NCBI RefSeq assembly: GCF_004310865.1
Contig: NZ_SIXI01000006.1
Span: forward strand, 168,231-232,230
DNA: 64,000 nucleotides
From: Aquabacterium lacunae
GTDB taxonomy: Bacteria > Pseudomonadota > Gammaproteobacteria > Burkholderiales > Burkholderiaceae_C
Reading direction: 5' to 3'
Shown one piece after another: positions 1 to 9,879 of the stretch; position 1 is the stretch's first letter, and each line of letters starts with the position of its first letter. The position numbers were made by a program, and so were the translations under genes. The notes beneath the pieces were generated by a model. That model ran no database searches, was not told the origin of the DNA, and worked only from the letters and a program-made list of their open reading frames with translations.

Positions 1-1494
1 GAACGCTTGCAGCCCGGACAAGGTCACCTCACGGTGACCGAGTCGGTCCAGGTCATCATCGACCTCATGGACGGCCTGGCGTATGCCCACGAGGCCGGTG
101 TCAGCCACCGCGATGTGGCGCTGCACAACGTGGTGTTCGACGCCGGCGGCAAGGCCTGCTGGATCGGGCTGTCGGCGGGCATTGCCGCACCGCCGCCGGG
201 GTCGCCACCACCGTTGCCCGGCCGTCAGATGCAGCGCGAACAGTCAGAGCGCGACCTGCTCATGGTGGGCCTGCTGCTGCACCGCCTGCTGGCCGGGCAC
301 CCTGCGCTCGACGATGGTGACCTGGGCCACGCGGCCAGCCGGGTCGGACTGGAGATTGTTCGCCTGCCGTTCACTCTGGCCCAGCCCGTGCCAGACACTC
401 TGCGTGCCATCGTGAACCGGGCAACCGATCGCCAGCAGCGTCAGCGTTACCTGAAAGCGCGCACCCTGCTGTCGGCCCTGCAAGGCTGGCTGAAGGCGCA
501 CAGCCAGGAAAGCAATGGCCCTCTGGCCCTGTTGATGGACCGCCTGCAAAGCGTGGGGCACTTGCCCAGCCGCGATGAGGACCTTCAGCCCCTGCAGCAG
601 GTGCTGGTGAGCGAAACCTTGCGTGTCGACGACATCGTGGACCGGCTGGTGCTGGACCCCGCCGTGTGCTGGGAGGTGCTGCGCGTGATCAACCACCTGC
701 GCCAGCGCGCCGGGCGCACGGAAGAGTCGATCACCAGCCTCAGCCGCGGCCTGACACTGCTGGGGCAGCAAGGCGTGCGCAAGCTGTGTGCGGGTGTGCG
801 CGCCTGGCCCGGTGCGCTGGGCGCACAAGTCAGCCTGCAGGGTGCGACCACCAGCGCGCAATCGCTCAAGACCTTGTCGGACGAATTGAAGATGTGCTGC
901 ATTGGCGGCATCACGGCCCGCTGGCTGCGCCCCTTCAATGTGGGCGACGAAGAGGTGCTGCTGGCTGCCATGGCCCAGCGCCTGGGCAAGTTGCTGATCT
1001 ACTACCACTTCCCGGACGAAGCCGCGCAGATCCTCAAGCTGATGCAGCCCGGCCCGCCCGCGGAAGAGGGCGGCAAACCCACACCGGGCATGGCGTTCGA
1101 AGCGGCCGTGGGGGCGGTTCTGGGCATTCACCCTGATGAACTGACCACCGCCGTCATGAACTACTGGGGGCTGTCAGATGCGCTGGTGCAGGCTGCGCGA
1201 CCCATCGGCCTGAGCAACGCGCCCCGCAGACCGGAAAACCCGGACGACTGGCTGCGCGTGACCGCCTCACTGGCCAATGAGCTGTGTCTGCTGATCGGTC
1301 AACCCCATCAGCGCCAGGCGGCCTTGCTGCAACACATCCTGGGACGGTACGCGCGCCCCGCCGCTGTGACGCAGCAGGAGGTGCTGGATGCCCTGAACCG
1401 GGCCGTGGAGCGGGTAGAGCCCGCCTGGAAGGCCGGGGTCATGCCAGCCCGAAGTGCATCGCGTTCGGCGGAGCCCGCTGTGGCCCGAGGTTGA
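1..1494 (+). CDS. Degenerate protein kinase-HDOD domain protein (5' partial)
   Basis: The frame is already open at base 1, so the N-terminus lies outside the window. The first ~150 residues resemble the C-lobe of a Ser/Thr protein kinase: HRDVALHN near residue 36 matches the catalytic loop HRD....N. The catalytic-loop lysine is missing and the DFG position reads SAG, so the metal-binding Asp is gone and the domain is probably a pseudokinase. Residues ~175-400 look like an HDOD domain (predicted output module related to HD-domain phosphohydrolases, usually a signalling scaffold). Kinase-HDOD proteins are known in Burkholderiales. The partner and signal are unknown. It converges on pyrD with a 47-base gap. 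Confidence 0.75.
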   Translation, partial: ERLQPGQGHLTVTESVQVIIDLMDGLAYAHEAGVSHRDVALHNVVFDAGGKACWIGLSAGIAAPPPGSPPPLPGRQMQREQSERDLLMVGLLLHRLLAGHPALDDGDLGHAASRVGLEIVRLPFTLAQPVPDTLRAIVNRATDRQQRQRYLKARTLLSALQGWLKAHSQESNGPLALLMDRLQSVGHLPSRDEDLQPLQQVLVSETLRVDDIVDRLVLDPAVCWEVLRVINHLRQRAGRTEESITSLSRGLTLLGQQGVRKLCAGVRAWPGALGAQVSLQGATTSAQSLKTLSDELKMCCIGGITARWLRPFNVGDEEVLLAAMAQRLGKLLIYYHFPDEAAQILKLMQPGPPAEEGGKPTPGMAFEAAVGAVLGIHPDELTTAVMNYWGLSDALVQAARPIGLSNAPRRPENPDDWLRVTASLANELCLLIGQPHQRQAALLQHILGRYARPAAVTQQEVLDALNRAVERVEPAWKAGVMPARSASRSAEPAVARG

Positions 1495-1541
1495 CCATTG
1501 GGCGCGGCACGAGCCCCGTGCGGCCGCGCTTCAGCCGCGTT

Positions 1542-2576
1542 TCAGCCGCGAAGTGCGCGAGCGCAATCGGTGACCAGGCCCGGGCCCCGGTAGATCAGGC
1601 CCGTGTAGATCTGCACCAGGTCGGCACCGGCGTCGCGCTTGGCGCGGGCATCGGCACCGCTCATCACGCCACCCACCCCGATGATGGGATAGCGAGGTCC
1701 CAGGGCCGCACGCAGCTGGCGGATCACCTGGTTGCTGGCCTCGAACACGGGCTTGCCGCTCAGGCCGCCCATTTCCTCGGCATGGGGCATGCCCTTGACA
1801 GCCTCGCGCGAGATGGTGGTGTTGGTGGCGATCACGCCGTCGATGCCGTTTTTCTGCAGCGTGGCCGCGATCACGCCCACCTGGGTTTCGTCCAGGTCGG
1901 GGGCGATCTTCACGAACATGGGCACGGTGCGGCCGTGTTGCTGGATCAGCTGCTGCCGGCGCTCTTGCAGGCGGCCCAGCAGGTCGTCCAGGGCCTCGTC
2001 GCTTTGCAGGGCGCGCAGGTTCTTGGTGTTCGGGCTGGAGATGTTGACCGTGATGTAGTCGGCATGGGGGAACACGCCATCCAGGCAGATCAGGTAGTCG
2101 TCCACCGCGTTCTCGATGGGCGTGGCGGCGTTCTTGCCGATGTTCAGGCCCAGGATGCCGCCGTTCTGGCGAAAGCGCGCGCGCTTGACGTTGGCCAGGA
2201 AGCTGTCGAGGCCTTCGTTGTTGAAGCCCAGGCGGTTGATCAGGGCGTCGGCCTGCGGCAGGCGGAACATGCGCGGCTTGGGGTTGCCCGGTTGCGCCTT
2301 GGGCGTCACGGTGCCCACTTCCACGAAGCCAAAGCCCATGGCCCCCAGGCCGTCGATCACGCGACCGTTCTTGTCCAGCCCCGCGGCCATGCCGATGCGG
2401 TTCGCGAACTTCAGGCCCGCCACCTCCACCGGGTCGTCCACGCGGTTGGCGGCCCACAGGCAGGCCAGGGGCGTGTTCTGGAACGCGGCCAGCGCGTTCA
2501 TGGTCAGTTCGTGGGCGGCTTCCGGGTCCATGTTGAACAGGACCGCTTTGGGAAGGGCGTAGGGAATGAAGGCCAT
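1542..2576 (-). CDS. pyrD: Dihydroorotate dehydrogenase (quinone), class 2
   Basis: Membrane-associated FMN enzyme that oxidises dihydroorotate to orotate in pyrimidine synthesis, passing electrons to quinone. The 344 residues fit class 2 length, and the N-terminal helix [19 protein letters not shown] is the quinone-side segment. Clear motifs are NISSPNT (substrate loop, ~residue 178), IATNTT, IGVGGV and [12 protein letters not shown] (FMN phosphate binding, near the C-terminus). The start ATG gives the usual N-terminus. It is transcribed toward the kinase-HDOD gene and divergently from tex. A short tandem duplication of TTCAGCCGCG overlaps its stop codon. Confidence 0.95.
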   Translation of the reverse strand: MAFIPYALPKAVLFNMDPEAAHELTMNALAAFQNTPLACLWAANRVDDPVEVAGLKFANRIGMAAGLDKNGRVIDGLGAMGFGFVEVGTVTPKAQPGNPKPRMFRLPQADALINRLGFNNEGLDSFLANVKRARFRQNGGILGLNIGKNAATPIENAVDDYLICLDGVFPHADYITVNISSPNTKNLRALQSDEALDDLLGRLQERRQQLIQQHGRTVPMFVKIAPDLDETQVGVIAATLQKNGIDGVIATNTTISREAVKGMPHAEEMGGLSGKPVFEASNQVIRQLRAALGPRYPIIGVGGVMSGADARAKRDAGADLVQIYTGLIYRGPGLVTDCARALRG

Positions 2577-2726
2577 GGTGGGTGAAAAGGCGCACCACCC
2601 AAGGGGCGAAGGCGCAGATCAGAACGTGAACCCACCATTGTCGCTCAAAGGCCCTGGGCTGTCGCCCCCATGCCTGTGGCAAACTGCGCCGCCTCAGCCT
2701 CACCCCAACCGAGACAGGGCCACGCT

Positions 2727-5075
2727 TTGGACAAGATCCTGATGCAACTGGCGGCCGAACTGAAGGTCCGCCCCGCTCAAGTGAATGCAGCCGTGCAGCT
2801 GCTCGATGGGGGCGCCACCGTGCCCTTCATCGCCCGCTACCGCAAAGAGGCCACCGACGGCCTGGACGACACCCAACTGCGCGAGCTGGAGGCCCGCCTG
2901 GCCTACCTGCGCGAGCTGGAAGACCGCCGCGCCGCCGTGCTCAAGAGCATCGACGAGCAGGGCAAGCTCACGCCCGAGTTGCGTGCCGCCATCGAGGTGG
3001 TGCCCACCAAGCAGGAACTGGAAGACCTGTACCTGCCCTACAAGCCCAAGCGCCGCACCAAGGGCATGATCGCCCGCGAGGCTGGCCTGGAGCCCCTGGC
3101 CGACAAGCTGTTCGCCGACCCCAGCCTCGACCCGCAGGCCGAAGCCACAGGCTTCATCCATGCCGAAGGCGGCTTTGCCGACACCTTCGCCGTGCTGGAT
3201 GGCGTTCGCGATTTGTTGTCCGAACGCTGGGCCGAAGACCCGTCCCTGTTGGGCAAGATGCGCGACTGGCTGTGGCAGGAGGGCCTGTTCAAGTCCAAGC
3301 TGATGGATGGCAAGGACGAGCACAACCCCGACGTGGCCAAGTTCCGTGATTACTTCGACTACGACGAGCCCATCGGCCGCGTGCCTTCGCACCGCGCACT
3401 GGCCGTGTTCCGCGGCCGCACACTCGAAATCCTGGACGCCAAGCTGGCGCTCGATGAAGAGCCCGTGCCGGGCCAGCCCTCGCTGGCCGAAGGCCGCATC
3501 GCGGTGCACCTGGGCTGGAGCCACAAGAAGCGCCCCAGTGACGACCTGATCCGCAAGACCATCGCATGGACCTGGAAGGTCAAGCTCAGCCTGAGCCTGG
3601 AGCGCGACCTGTTCACCCGCCTGCGCGAATCGGCCGAAGCCACCGCCATCAAGGTGTTCGCCGAAAACCTGCGCGACCTGCTGCTGGCCGCCCCGGCTGG
3701 CAAGCGCGTGGTCATGGGCCTGGACCCGGGCATCCGCACGGGCGTGAAGGTGGCTGTGGTGAGCGACACCGGCAAGGTGCTGGACACCCACACTGTGTTC
3801 CCGCACGAGCCCCGCAAAGACTGGGAGGGCTCGATCCACACCCTGGGCCGCTTGTGCGCTGCCCATGGCGTGAACCTGATCGCCATTGGCAACGGCACCG
3901 CCAGCCGCGAAACCGACAAGCTGGCCGGCGACCTGATCAAGCGCATCCAGCAGATGGCGCCGGGCACCCCCATCGAGAAGGTCGTGGTCAGTGAAGCTGG
4001 CGCCTCGGTGTACTCGGCCTCCGAGTTCGCCAGCAAGGAGTTGCCCGAGCTGGACGTGAGCCTGCGGGGTGCAGTGTCCATCGCGCGCCGCCTGCAAGAC
4101 CCGCTGGCTGAACTGGTGAAGATCGACCCCAAGAGCATCGGCGTGGGACAGTACCAGCACGACGTCAACCAGAGCGAGCTGGCCCGCACGCTCGATGCCG
4201 TGGTCGAAGACTGTGTGAACGGCGTGGGCGTGGACCTCAACACCGCCTCGGCGCCGCTGCTGTCGCGCGTGTCGGGCCTGAGCGCCGCGGTGGCCAACAG
4301 CATCGTGCGCTGGCGCGATGCCAACGGCGCCTTCCGCAGCCGCAAGCAGCTGCTGGATGTGGCCGGCCTGGGGCCCAAGACCTTCGAGCAGGCGGCTGGC
4401 TTCCTGCGCATCCGTGGGGGTGACAACCCGCTGGATGTGTCGGGCGTGCACCCCGAAACCTACCCCGTGGTCGAGAAGATGCTGGCCCACACCGGCAAGC
4501 AGATCACTGACCTGATCGGCAAGAGCGACGTGCTGCGCAGCCTCAAGCCCGAGCTGTTCGCCGACGACAAGTTCGGCGTCATCACGGTCAAGGACATCAT
4601 CGCCGAGCTGGAAAAGCCCGGCCGTGACCCGCGCCCCGATTTCAAGGTGGCCCGCTTCAACGAGGGCGTCGAAGACCTCAAGGACCTGAAAGAAGGCATG
4701 GTGCTGGAAGGCACCGTGAGCAACGTGGCCCAGTTCGGTGCCTTTGTCGATCTGGGCGTGCACCAGGACGGCCTGGTGCACGTGAGCCAGCTGGCCCACA
4801 AGTTCGTCAGCGATGCCCGCGAGGTGGTCAAGACCGGCGACATCGTCAAGGTGAAGGTGCTGGAGGTTGACCTGGCCCGCCAGCGCATCTCGCTGACCAT
4901 GAAGCTGGACGCCAGCACGGGTAAGGCCGCATCGGCCGAGCGGGGCAACAATTTCAAGCCCGCAGGTCGCAACGAACGCATGCCCAGCCGTGGCGGTGCC
5001 CAGGGTTCCGGACAAGCACCCGCAGGGCAGTCGGCCATGGCCGCCGCATTTGCCAAACTGCAAGGCAAACGCTGA
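2727..5075 (+). CDS. tex: Tex-family RNA-binding transcription accessory protein
   Basis: Tex is a nucleic-acid-binding protein linked to transcription and RNA turnover. Domain order fits: N-terminal helical region with the hallmark [13 protein letters not shown], a YqgF/RNase H-like fold (~residue 327, [11 protein letters not shown]), helix-hairpin-helix repeats (~505-570) and an S1 RNA-binding domain (~658-730, [16 protein letters not shown]), then a Gly/Arg-rich tail. About 782 residues, normal for the family. The start is uncertain: TTG at 2727 gives the family-like [15 protein letters not shown] at 2742 is possible, and an upstream ATG at 2670 lacks a ribosome site and adds an unconserved leader. 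Confidence 0.93.
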   Translation: MDKILMQLAAELKVRPAQVNAAVQLLDGGATVPFIARYRKEATDGLDDTQLRELEARLAYLRELEDRRAAVLKSIDEQGKLTPELRAAIEVVPTKQELEDLYLPYKPKRRTKGMIAREAGLEPLADKLFADPSLDPQAEATGFIHAEGGFADTFAVLDGVRDLLSERWAEDPSLLGKMRDWLWQEGLFKSKLMDGKDEHNPDVAKFRDYFDYDEPIGRVPSHRALAVFRGRTLEILDAKLALDEEPVPGQPSLAEGRIAVHLGWSHKKRPSDDLIRKTIAWTWKVKLSLSLERDLFTRLRESAEATAIKVFAENLRDLLLAAPAGKRVVMGLDPGIRTGVKVAVVSDTGKVLDTHTVFPHEPRKDWEGSIHTLGRLCAAHGVNLIAIGNGTASRETDKLAGDLIKRIQQMAPGTPIEKVVVSEAGASVYSASEFASKELPELDVSLRGAVSIARRLQDPLAELVKIDPKSIGVGQYQHDVNQSELARTLDAVVEDCVNGVGVDLNTASAPLLSRVSGLSAAVANSIVRWRDANGAFRSRKQLLDVAGLGPKTFEQAAGFLRIRGGDNPLDVSGVHPETYPVVEKMLAHTGKQITDLIGKSDVLRSLKPELFADDKFGVITVKDIIAELEKPGRDPRPDFKVARFNEGVEDLKDLKEGMVLEGTVSNVAQFGAFVDLGVHQDGLVHVSQLAHKFVSDAREVVKTGDIVKVKVLEVDLARQRISLTMKLDASTGKAASAERGNNFKPAGRNERMPSRGGAQGSGQAPAGQSAMAAAFAKLQGKR

Positions 5076-5088
5076 TACTGCGGCGCCT

Positions 5089-6156
5089 ATGAAGGCGCTT
5101 CACATCCACGCCGGGGCCCAGGCCCTGGCGCACCTCCAGCGGCAGGGCTTGCAGCCGCACGACATCCAGATGATCCCGGCCGCTGCCGGTGGCCCCAAGG
5201 GCCTCATCCTCAGCCACCTCGACCGTGACCTCTTCGGGCGCTGGCTGCCCCAGGCCCCGGCCGAGCACGAGGTGCACCTGGTGGGCGCGTCCATCGGGGC
5301 CTGGCGCATGGGCGCGGCCCTGATGCCCGACCCCGTGCAGGCCTTCGAGCGACTGGCCCATGACTACATCCACCAGGACTACCCGGTCGAGCCGGGGGCC
5401 AAGGCCCCCACGCCCACGGCCGTGAGCCAGGGCTTTGCGCAGGCCCTGCATGAGTTCTTTGGTGAACACCTGCCGGCCATGCTGAGCCACCCACGCTGGC
5501 ACCTGCATGTGGTCACCTCACGTGGCATGCGCTGGCTGCAACAGGGGGCGCCGTGGGGCACGCGCATGGGCTTTGCGGCGCTCACACTGGGCAACTTCGT
5601 GAGCCGGCAGTGGGTGGGCCAGTGGCTGCAGCGCGTGGTGTTTTCCACCGTGCCCTTGCCCCTGCGCCTGAACGACCTGCCCACGGCAGGCACAGCACTC
5701 ACGCCCGAGAACTTCACCGAGGCCGTGCGCGCGTCGTGCTCCATCCCCTTCTGGCTTGATCCGGTGTGCGACATCCCGGGAGCGCCTCGTGGCGCCCACT
5801 GGGACGGCGGTCTGGTCGATTACCACTTCCACTGGCCCTACTCGCAGCTGCAGGGCCTGGCCCTGTACCCGCATTTCCAGCGGCAGGTGATTCCTGGCTG
5901 GCTGGACAAGATGGTCAAGTGGCGCCACGGGCCCACGCCAGCGCTCGGCCGCCTGATCGTGCTGGCGCCCAACCCGGCCTGGGTGGCCACGCTGCCGAAC
6001 GGCAAGCTGCCCGACCGCAACGATTTCACCGGCCTGAGCACACCCCAGCGCCATCGCGACTGGCAACGTGCCGTGGCAGAAGCCGAACGCCTGGCCGACG
6101 AATGGCGCGAGTGGTTGTTGCGCGGCTGCCCTGCACACGAGGTTCAGCCCCTGTAA
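5089..6156 (+). CDS. Patatin-like phospholipase family protein
   Basis: Predicted serine acyl hydrolase of the patatin fold. It has the oxyanion loop GGPKG (residues 34-38), the nucleophile elbow GASIG with Ser68, and the catalytic Asp in HWDGG (~239), so the Ser-Asp dyad is intact. No signal peptide or membrane segment is evident, suggesting a cytoplasmic enzyme. 355 residues. The start at 5089 is preferred because it begins just before the conserved strand; an upstream in-frame ATG overlaps the 3' end of tex. It lies 13 bases after tex in the same direction. The lipid substrate cannot be told from sequence. Confidence 0.85.
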   Translation: MKALHIHAGAQALAHLQRQGLQPHDIQMIPAAAGGPKGLILSHLDRDLFGRWLPQAPAEHEVHLVGASIGAWRMGAALMPDPVQAFERLAHDYIHQDYPVEPGAKAPTPTAVSQGFAQALHEFFGEHLPAMLSHPRWHLHVVTSRGMRWLQQGAPWGTRMGFAALTLGNFVSRQWVGQWLQRVVFSTVPLPLRLNDLPTAGTALTPENFTEAVRASCSIPFWLDPVCDIPGAPRGAHWDGGLVDYHFHWPYSQLQGLALYPHFQRQVIPGWLDKMVKWRHGPTPALGRLIVLAPNPAWVATLPNGKLPDRNDFTGLSTPQRHRDWQRAVAEAERLADEWREWLLRGCPAHEVQPL

Positions 6157-6166
6157 ACTAAAACGC

Positions 6167-7477
6167 ATGCCTTCTTCCGCAGACAGCCTGCTGATCATCG
6201 CGCTGCTGGTGGCGCTCAGTGCGTTGTTTTCCATGGCCGAGATGTCGGTCGCGGCTTCGCGCCGCCTGAAACTGCGCCAGCTGCTCGACCAGGGCGATCG
6301 CCGGGCCCAGGAAGTCATCAAGGTACAAGACGAACCCGGTGACTTCTTCACCGTCATCCAGATCGGGCAAAACACCGTGGCCATCCTGGCCGGCCTGGTG
6401 GGTGAAGATGCTTTTGCTCCCGCCGTGTCCGAGCTCATGACCTGGCTGCAGCTGCCGCCCGACACGGCCCGCACCGTGGCCGGGGTGGTCTCTTTCCTGA
6501 TGGTCACCAGCGTGTTCATCCTGCTGTCTGACCTGCTGCCCAAGCGCGTGGGCATGACCGCCCCCGAGCGCGTGGCCCTGTACGTGGTAGGGCCCATGCG
6601 CTACCTGGCCACGGTGTTCAAGCCCGTGGTGTGGCTGTTCAAGCGCATCACCGACCTGCTCTGCACCGTGCTGGGCCTGCCTGAGCGCCGTGACGACCGC
6701 GTCACACCCGACGACATCCTGGCCATGGCCCAGGCCGGGGCCGATGCCGGCGTGCTGGCCCGCCCCGAGCACGAAGTGATCGAAAACGTGATCGAACTGG
6801 ACACCCGGGTGGTGACGTCGTCCATGACCGCACGCGACCACGTGGTGCACTTCCTGATCGACGACAGCGAGGTGCTCATCCGTGCCCGCATCGACCAGTA
6901 CCCGCACTCTACTTACCTGGTCTGCGAGGGCAGCATCGACCATGTGCTGGGCTATGTCGACTCGAAGAACCTGCTGCGCCGCCTGCTCAACAACGAGCCC
7001 ATCTCGCTGAAAGCCGAGGGCCTGGTGCAGAAGGTGCTGATGGTGCCCGACCGGCTCACCCTGTCGGAGGTGCTGGCCCAGTTCCGGCAGGCCCATGAAG
7101 ACTTTGCCGTCATCGTGAACGAGTACGGGCTGGTAGTGGGCATCATCACCATCAACGACGTGATGAACACCGTGATGGGGCAACTGGTTTCGCCGCTCGA
7201 TGAAGAGCAGATCGTGCAGCGTGATGCCGATTCCTGGCTGATCGACGGCATGACGCCCATTCCCGATGTGCTGCGCGCCCTCAGCCTCGACGACTTGCCC
7301 GATTCCACCGAATACGAGACCCTGGCCGGCTTCCTCATGGTGAGTTTGCGCCGGGTGCCCCGCCGCACCGACGCGGTGGAGTGGGGCGGTTACCGCTTCG
7401 AAGTGATGGACGTGGACGCCCACAAGATCGATCAGGTCATGGTCACGCGCGTGCAGCCCAGGCCCGCCGAGGCTTGA
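6167..7477 (+). CDS. CNNM/CorC-HlyC family membrane protein (DUF21-CBS)
   Basis: Inner-membrane protein of the so-called hemolysin C/CorC family, linked in other bacteria to magnesium or cobalt transport and membrane integrity rather than true haemolysis. It has an N-terminal DUF21/CNNM region with hydrophobic segments (residues ~5-25, 60-80 and 95-125, including FSMAEMSV and VFILLSDLLPKRVG), a central pair of CBS domains (~200-320; EYGLVVGIITINDV) and a C-terminal CorC_HlyC domain (~345-430). 436 residues. The ATG at 6167 begins immediately before the first membrane helix; the longer frame overlaps the lipase gene. Its 3' end overlaps the convergent capA-like gene by 35 bases. Confidence 0.9.
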   Translation: MPSSADSLLIIALLVALSALFSMAEMSVAASRRLKLRQLLDQGDRRAQEVIKVQDEPGDFFTVIQIGQNTVAILAGLVGEDAFAPAVSELMTWLQLPPDTARTVAGVVSFLMVTSVFILLSDLLPKRVGMTAPERVALYVVGPMRYLATVFKPVVWLFKRITDLLCTVLGLPERRDDRVTPDDILAMAQAGADAGVLARPEHEVIENVIELDTRVVTSSMTARDHVVHFLIDDSEVLIRARIDQYPHSTYLVCEGSIDHVLGYVDSKNLLRRLLNNEPISLKAEGLVQKVLMVPDRLTLSEVLAQFRQAHEDFAVIVNEYGLVVGIITINDVMNTVMGQLVSPLDEEQIVQRDADSWLIDGMTPIPDVLRALSLDDLPDSTEYETLAGFLMVSLRRVPRRTDAVEWGGYRFEVMDVDAHKIDQVMVTRVQPRPAEA

Positions 7478-8492
7478 GGGGCGTCAGCGAGGTCAGCGCG
7501 CACCGATCGTGCAGGCTCAGGCGCTGCGCCTGCCCATCTGCCGAGGGGCCGCAATGCACGAAGCGCCAGTCGGCGGTGCCGATGGCCCAGCGCTCAGGCT
7601 GGGCTTTCAGCGGGCCGACCGTCATGCGCAAGACGCTGCCCCACTGGTAGGGCCAGAAGAAGGGCCGGTCGCTGGCCAGGCCGAAGCACAGGTCACCCAG
7701 TGAATAAGCCACCAGCTTCTTCACACCCGGCGAGCCAGCCGAGGGCGCGACCACCTGCAAGGGTTGGGGCATGTGGCTGTGGTGGGCCACGATGGCGTCC
7801 ACCGCGTCCAGCCACTGCGAAGCGCGCTCGACCAGCGAGGCTCGCGGATAGGCCTCGAGCTCGTAGCCCCAGTGCGGAAAGGCGATGTTCAGGGCGCCGG
7901 GCTTCACCAGCGGGCCCGGTTCGGTCAGCCAGGCCAGGTGACGGCCTTCTCGGTTGCTCCACTCCGTGCCCGTGATGAGCCGCACCATGGGGTGCAGGTC
8001 GTGGATGGGGCTGCTGCGCACGCCGAAGTGGCGAAAGCCCCGTTGCGACAACAGCGCCATGCAGGCCTGGCAAGCGGCTTCGCCGTAATCGCCCATGTGG
8101 TTGTTGGCCAATGACAGCACCAGACGCTCGGCCGGGGCCAGCGCCTGCACATCGTCCAGGATGCGCGGCGTGTGCTTCTGGTCGGGTGCGATCTGTGGCG
8201 CGTCGGTGATCACGCCTTCGAAGTTCAGCACCACGTGGTCGCAGGCGGCGAAGAACGCCTGCACGGCCTCGTCCACCACCAGCGGCTTGTCGAACATCGA
8301 CATCACGTCACCGCCAAAACCCAGGGTCAGGGCGGGCGTGATGTCATTGAGCGCCAGGTGCTGCGGCCCCCAGGCCAGCCCGGTGGGGTTGGCAAAGCTG
8401 GGCCCGACCAGGTTGCGCCACAGCACCCCCACCGCCTCGCGGGGCGGGTAGGGGCGCGAAGTGAACGGGCGCAGCCAGAGAGGGGTCTTCAA
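7443..8492 (-). CDS. CapA-family protein (metallophosphatase-like fold)
   Basis: Related to CapA/PgsA of the poly-gamma-glutamate capsule system, which has a calcineurin-like metallophosphatase fold. Visible family motifs are GGDVMSMFD (~60-68), NFEG (90-93), NNHMGDYG (130-137) and HHSHMPQP (~236), which carry the metal-ligand Asp, Asn and His residues. No signal peptide or N-terminal anchor is visible, unlike classical CapA, so a role in capsule export is doubtful. The start is probably TTG at 8492, 19 bases after the alcohol dehydrogenase stop; both genes read on the minus strand and are likely co-transcribed. Confidence 0.8.
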   Translation of the reverse strand: MKTPLWLRPFTSRPYPPREAVGVLWRNLVGPSFANPTGLAWGPQHLALNDITPALTLGFGGDVMSMFDKPLVVDEAVQAFFAACDHVVLNFEGVITDAPQIAPDQKHTPRILDDVQALAPAERLVLSLANNHMGDYGEAACQACMALLSQRGFRHFGVRSSPIHDLHPMVRLITGTEWSNREGRHLAWLTEPGPLVKPGALNIAFPHWGYELEAYPRASLVERASQWLDAVDAIVAHHSHMPQPLQVVAPSAGSPGVKKLVAYSLGDLCFGLASDRPFFWPYQWGSVLRMTVGPLKAQPERWAIGTADWRFVHCGPSADGQAQRLSLHDRCALTSLTPLKPRRAWAARA

Positions 8493-8511
8493 GGACAGTG
8501 CCGCAGCAGGC

Positions 8512-9648
8512 TCACATCGACTGCTCGAGCAGTTCGCGGTAGTCCTGCGCCGTGGCGATGCGTGGGTTGGTCTTGTGGCAATGGTCGGCCAGGGCGCCGG
8601 TCACCACGCGTTCAAACCATTCGCGCTGCACGCCCAGCTCGGCCAGGCCCTTGGGCAGGCCGAGGCGAGCGTTCATGTCGCGGATGGCTTCGGGGATGTC
8701 GTTGGCCGAGGCCAGACCCATGGCATGGGCCATGCGCGCCAGGCGGCGATCCTTCTTCATGCTTTCGGCCTCGGCATTGAAACGGATCACGGCCGGCAGG
8801 AACATGGCGTTCAGGGTGCCGTGGTGCAGCTTGGGGTTCACGCCGCCCAGGCTGTGGCTCAGGCTGTGCACGGCGCCCAGGCCCTTCTGGAAGGCCATGG
8901 CGCCCTGCATCGAGGCGCTCATCATGTTCATGCGGGCTTCGCGGTCGGCGCCATCCCGGGTGGCGCGCTCGATGTGGGCCCAGGCGCGCTCCAGGCCGTC
9001 GAGCGCGATGCCGTCGGCCGGCGGGTTGAAGGCCGGCGCCATGAAGGTTTCCATGCAATGGGCGATGGCGTCCATGCCGGTGGCGGCTGTGAGGGCAGGG
9101 GGCAGGCCCAGCGTGAGTTCCGGGTCGCAGATGGCGGCCTTGGGCATCAGGTTCCACGAGTGGAAACCCAGCTTGCGGCCGTCGTCGACGATGATGATGG
9201 CGCCACGCGCCACTTCCGAACCGGTGCCTGCCGTGGTGGGCACCGCGATCAGGGGGGCGGCGCGGTCGGTGATGCGGGGCGAGCCGCCTTCGATCGTGGC
9301 GTAGGTGGTCAAGGGCCCCTCGTGGGTGGCCATGATGGCCAGGCCCTTGGCCAGGTCGATGCTGGAGCCACCGCCCACCGCAATCAGGCCGTCACAACCC
9401 GCCGTCTTCCACACCTCGTGGGCGGCGCGCACTGAGGCTTCGGTGGGGTTGGGGGGCGTCTGGTCGAACACCGTCACGGGCAGGTCGGTCAGGGCGTCGA
9501 GGGCGCGCTGCAGCACCCCTGCGGCCTTCACGCCGGCGTCGGTCACGATCAGTGGGCGCTGGATGCCGATGCGCTGACATTCGGCTGTCAGCAGTTGCAC
9601 TGCGCCGAAGTCAAGCTGGATCTGGGTCAGGTAGAGGATGGTCGCCAT
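8512..9648 (-). CDS. Iron-containing alcohol dehydrogenase
   Basis: Group III (Fe-dependent) alcohol/aldehyde oxidoreductase using NAD(P). 378 residues, standard length. The nucleotide loop GGGSSID (92-98) and metal ligands Asp193, His197 (GMDAIAHC), His261 (HSLSHS) and His275/276 (KLHHG) are all present, in the spacing of the family, so it should be active. The substrate is unknown. The gene diverges from the TetR regulator, with a 231-base intergenic region carrying inverted repeats, and may be one of that regulator's targets. Confidence 0.9.
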   Translation of the reverse strand: MATILYLTQIQLDFGAVQLLTAECQRIGIQRPLIVTDAGVKAAGVLQRALDALTDLPVTVFDQTPPNPTEASVRAAHEVWKTAGCDGLIAVGGGSSIDLAKGLAIMATHEGPLTTYATIEGGSPRITDRAAPLIAVPTTAGTGSEVARGAIIIVDDGRKLGFHSWNLMPKAAICDPELTLGLPPALTAATGMDAIAHCMETFMAPAFNPPADGIALDGLERAWAHIERATRDGADREARMNMMSASMQGAMAFQKGLGAVHSLSHSLGGVNPKLHHGTLNAMFLPAVIRFNAEAESMKKDRRLARMAHAMGLASANDIPEAIRDMNARLGLPKGLAELGVQREWFERVVTGALADHCHKTNPRIATAQDYRELLEQSM

Positions 9649-9756
9649 GGTGTCTCGTCGGTGGGGCGGGCAGTTGACTGGGGCCCGACCTGTGCACTCT
9701 AACGGCCCATCTTAGGGCTTCCCCTCAGTGAAACCCCGGCTGGATCCCGCGTGGCA

Positions 9757-9768
9757 GAACGACCGTTC
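9757..9768. promoter_or_regulatory. Inverted repeat GAACG-AC-CGTTC, candidate operator
   Basis: Perfect 5-bp arms separated by two bases, lying in the divergent region between the Fe-alcohol dehydrogenase and the tetR gene. Position and symmetry suit a TetR-family operator. Function is inferred only. Confidence 0.4.
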
Positions 9769-9839
9769 GTTTTAGATCAAACAGTCTAATGAAACGACTT
9801 GTCGCAGGAAACGAATGCAATACCATACGCTCCGATTCT

Positions 9840-9858
9840 GAAACGGGCGTTTGAAACG
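9840..9858. promoter_or_regulatory. PsrA-like operator candidate upstream of tetR
   Basis: Two overlapping symmetric elements: GAAAC-GGGC-GTTTG (nine of ten match to the GAAAC-N4-GTTTC pattern described for Pseudomonas PsrA) and the perfect odd palindrome CGTTT-G-AAACG. They end 21 bases before the tetR start codon, just upstream of its AGGAG ribosome site, which fits autorepression. Confidence 0.45.
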
Positions 9859-9879
9859 TCTGTAGGAGCCTCCATTCAC

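Noticed and set aside
1502..1528. GC-rich stem between the kinase-HDOD gene and pyrD as a terminator
   Set aside because: The arms pair only with a three-base bulge and no T-tract follows.
2700..5063. A 787-residue open frame on the minus strand inside tex
   Set aside because: A high-GC shadow frame of tex with no recognisable domain.
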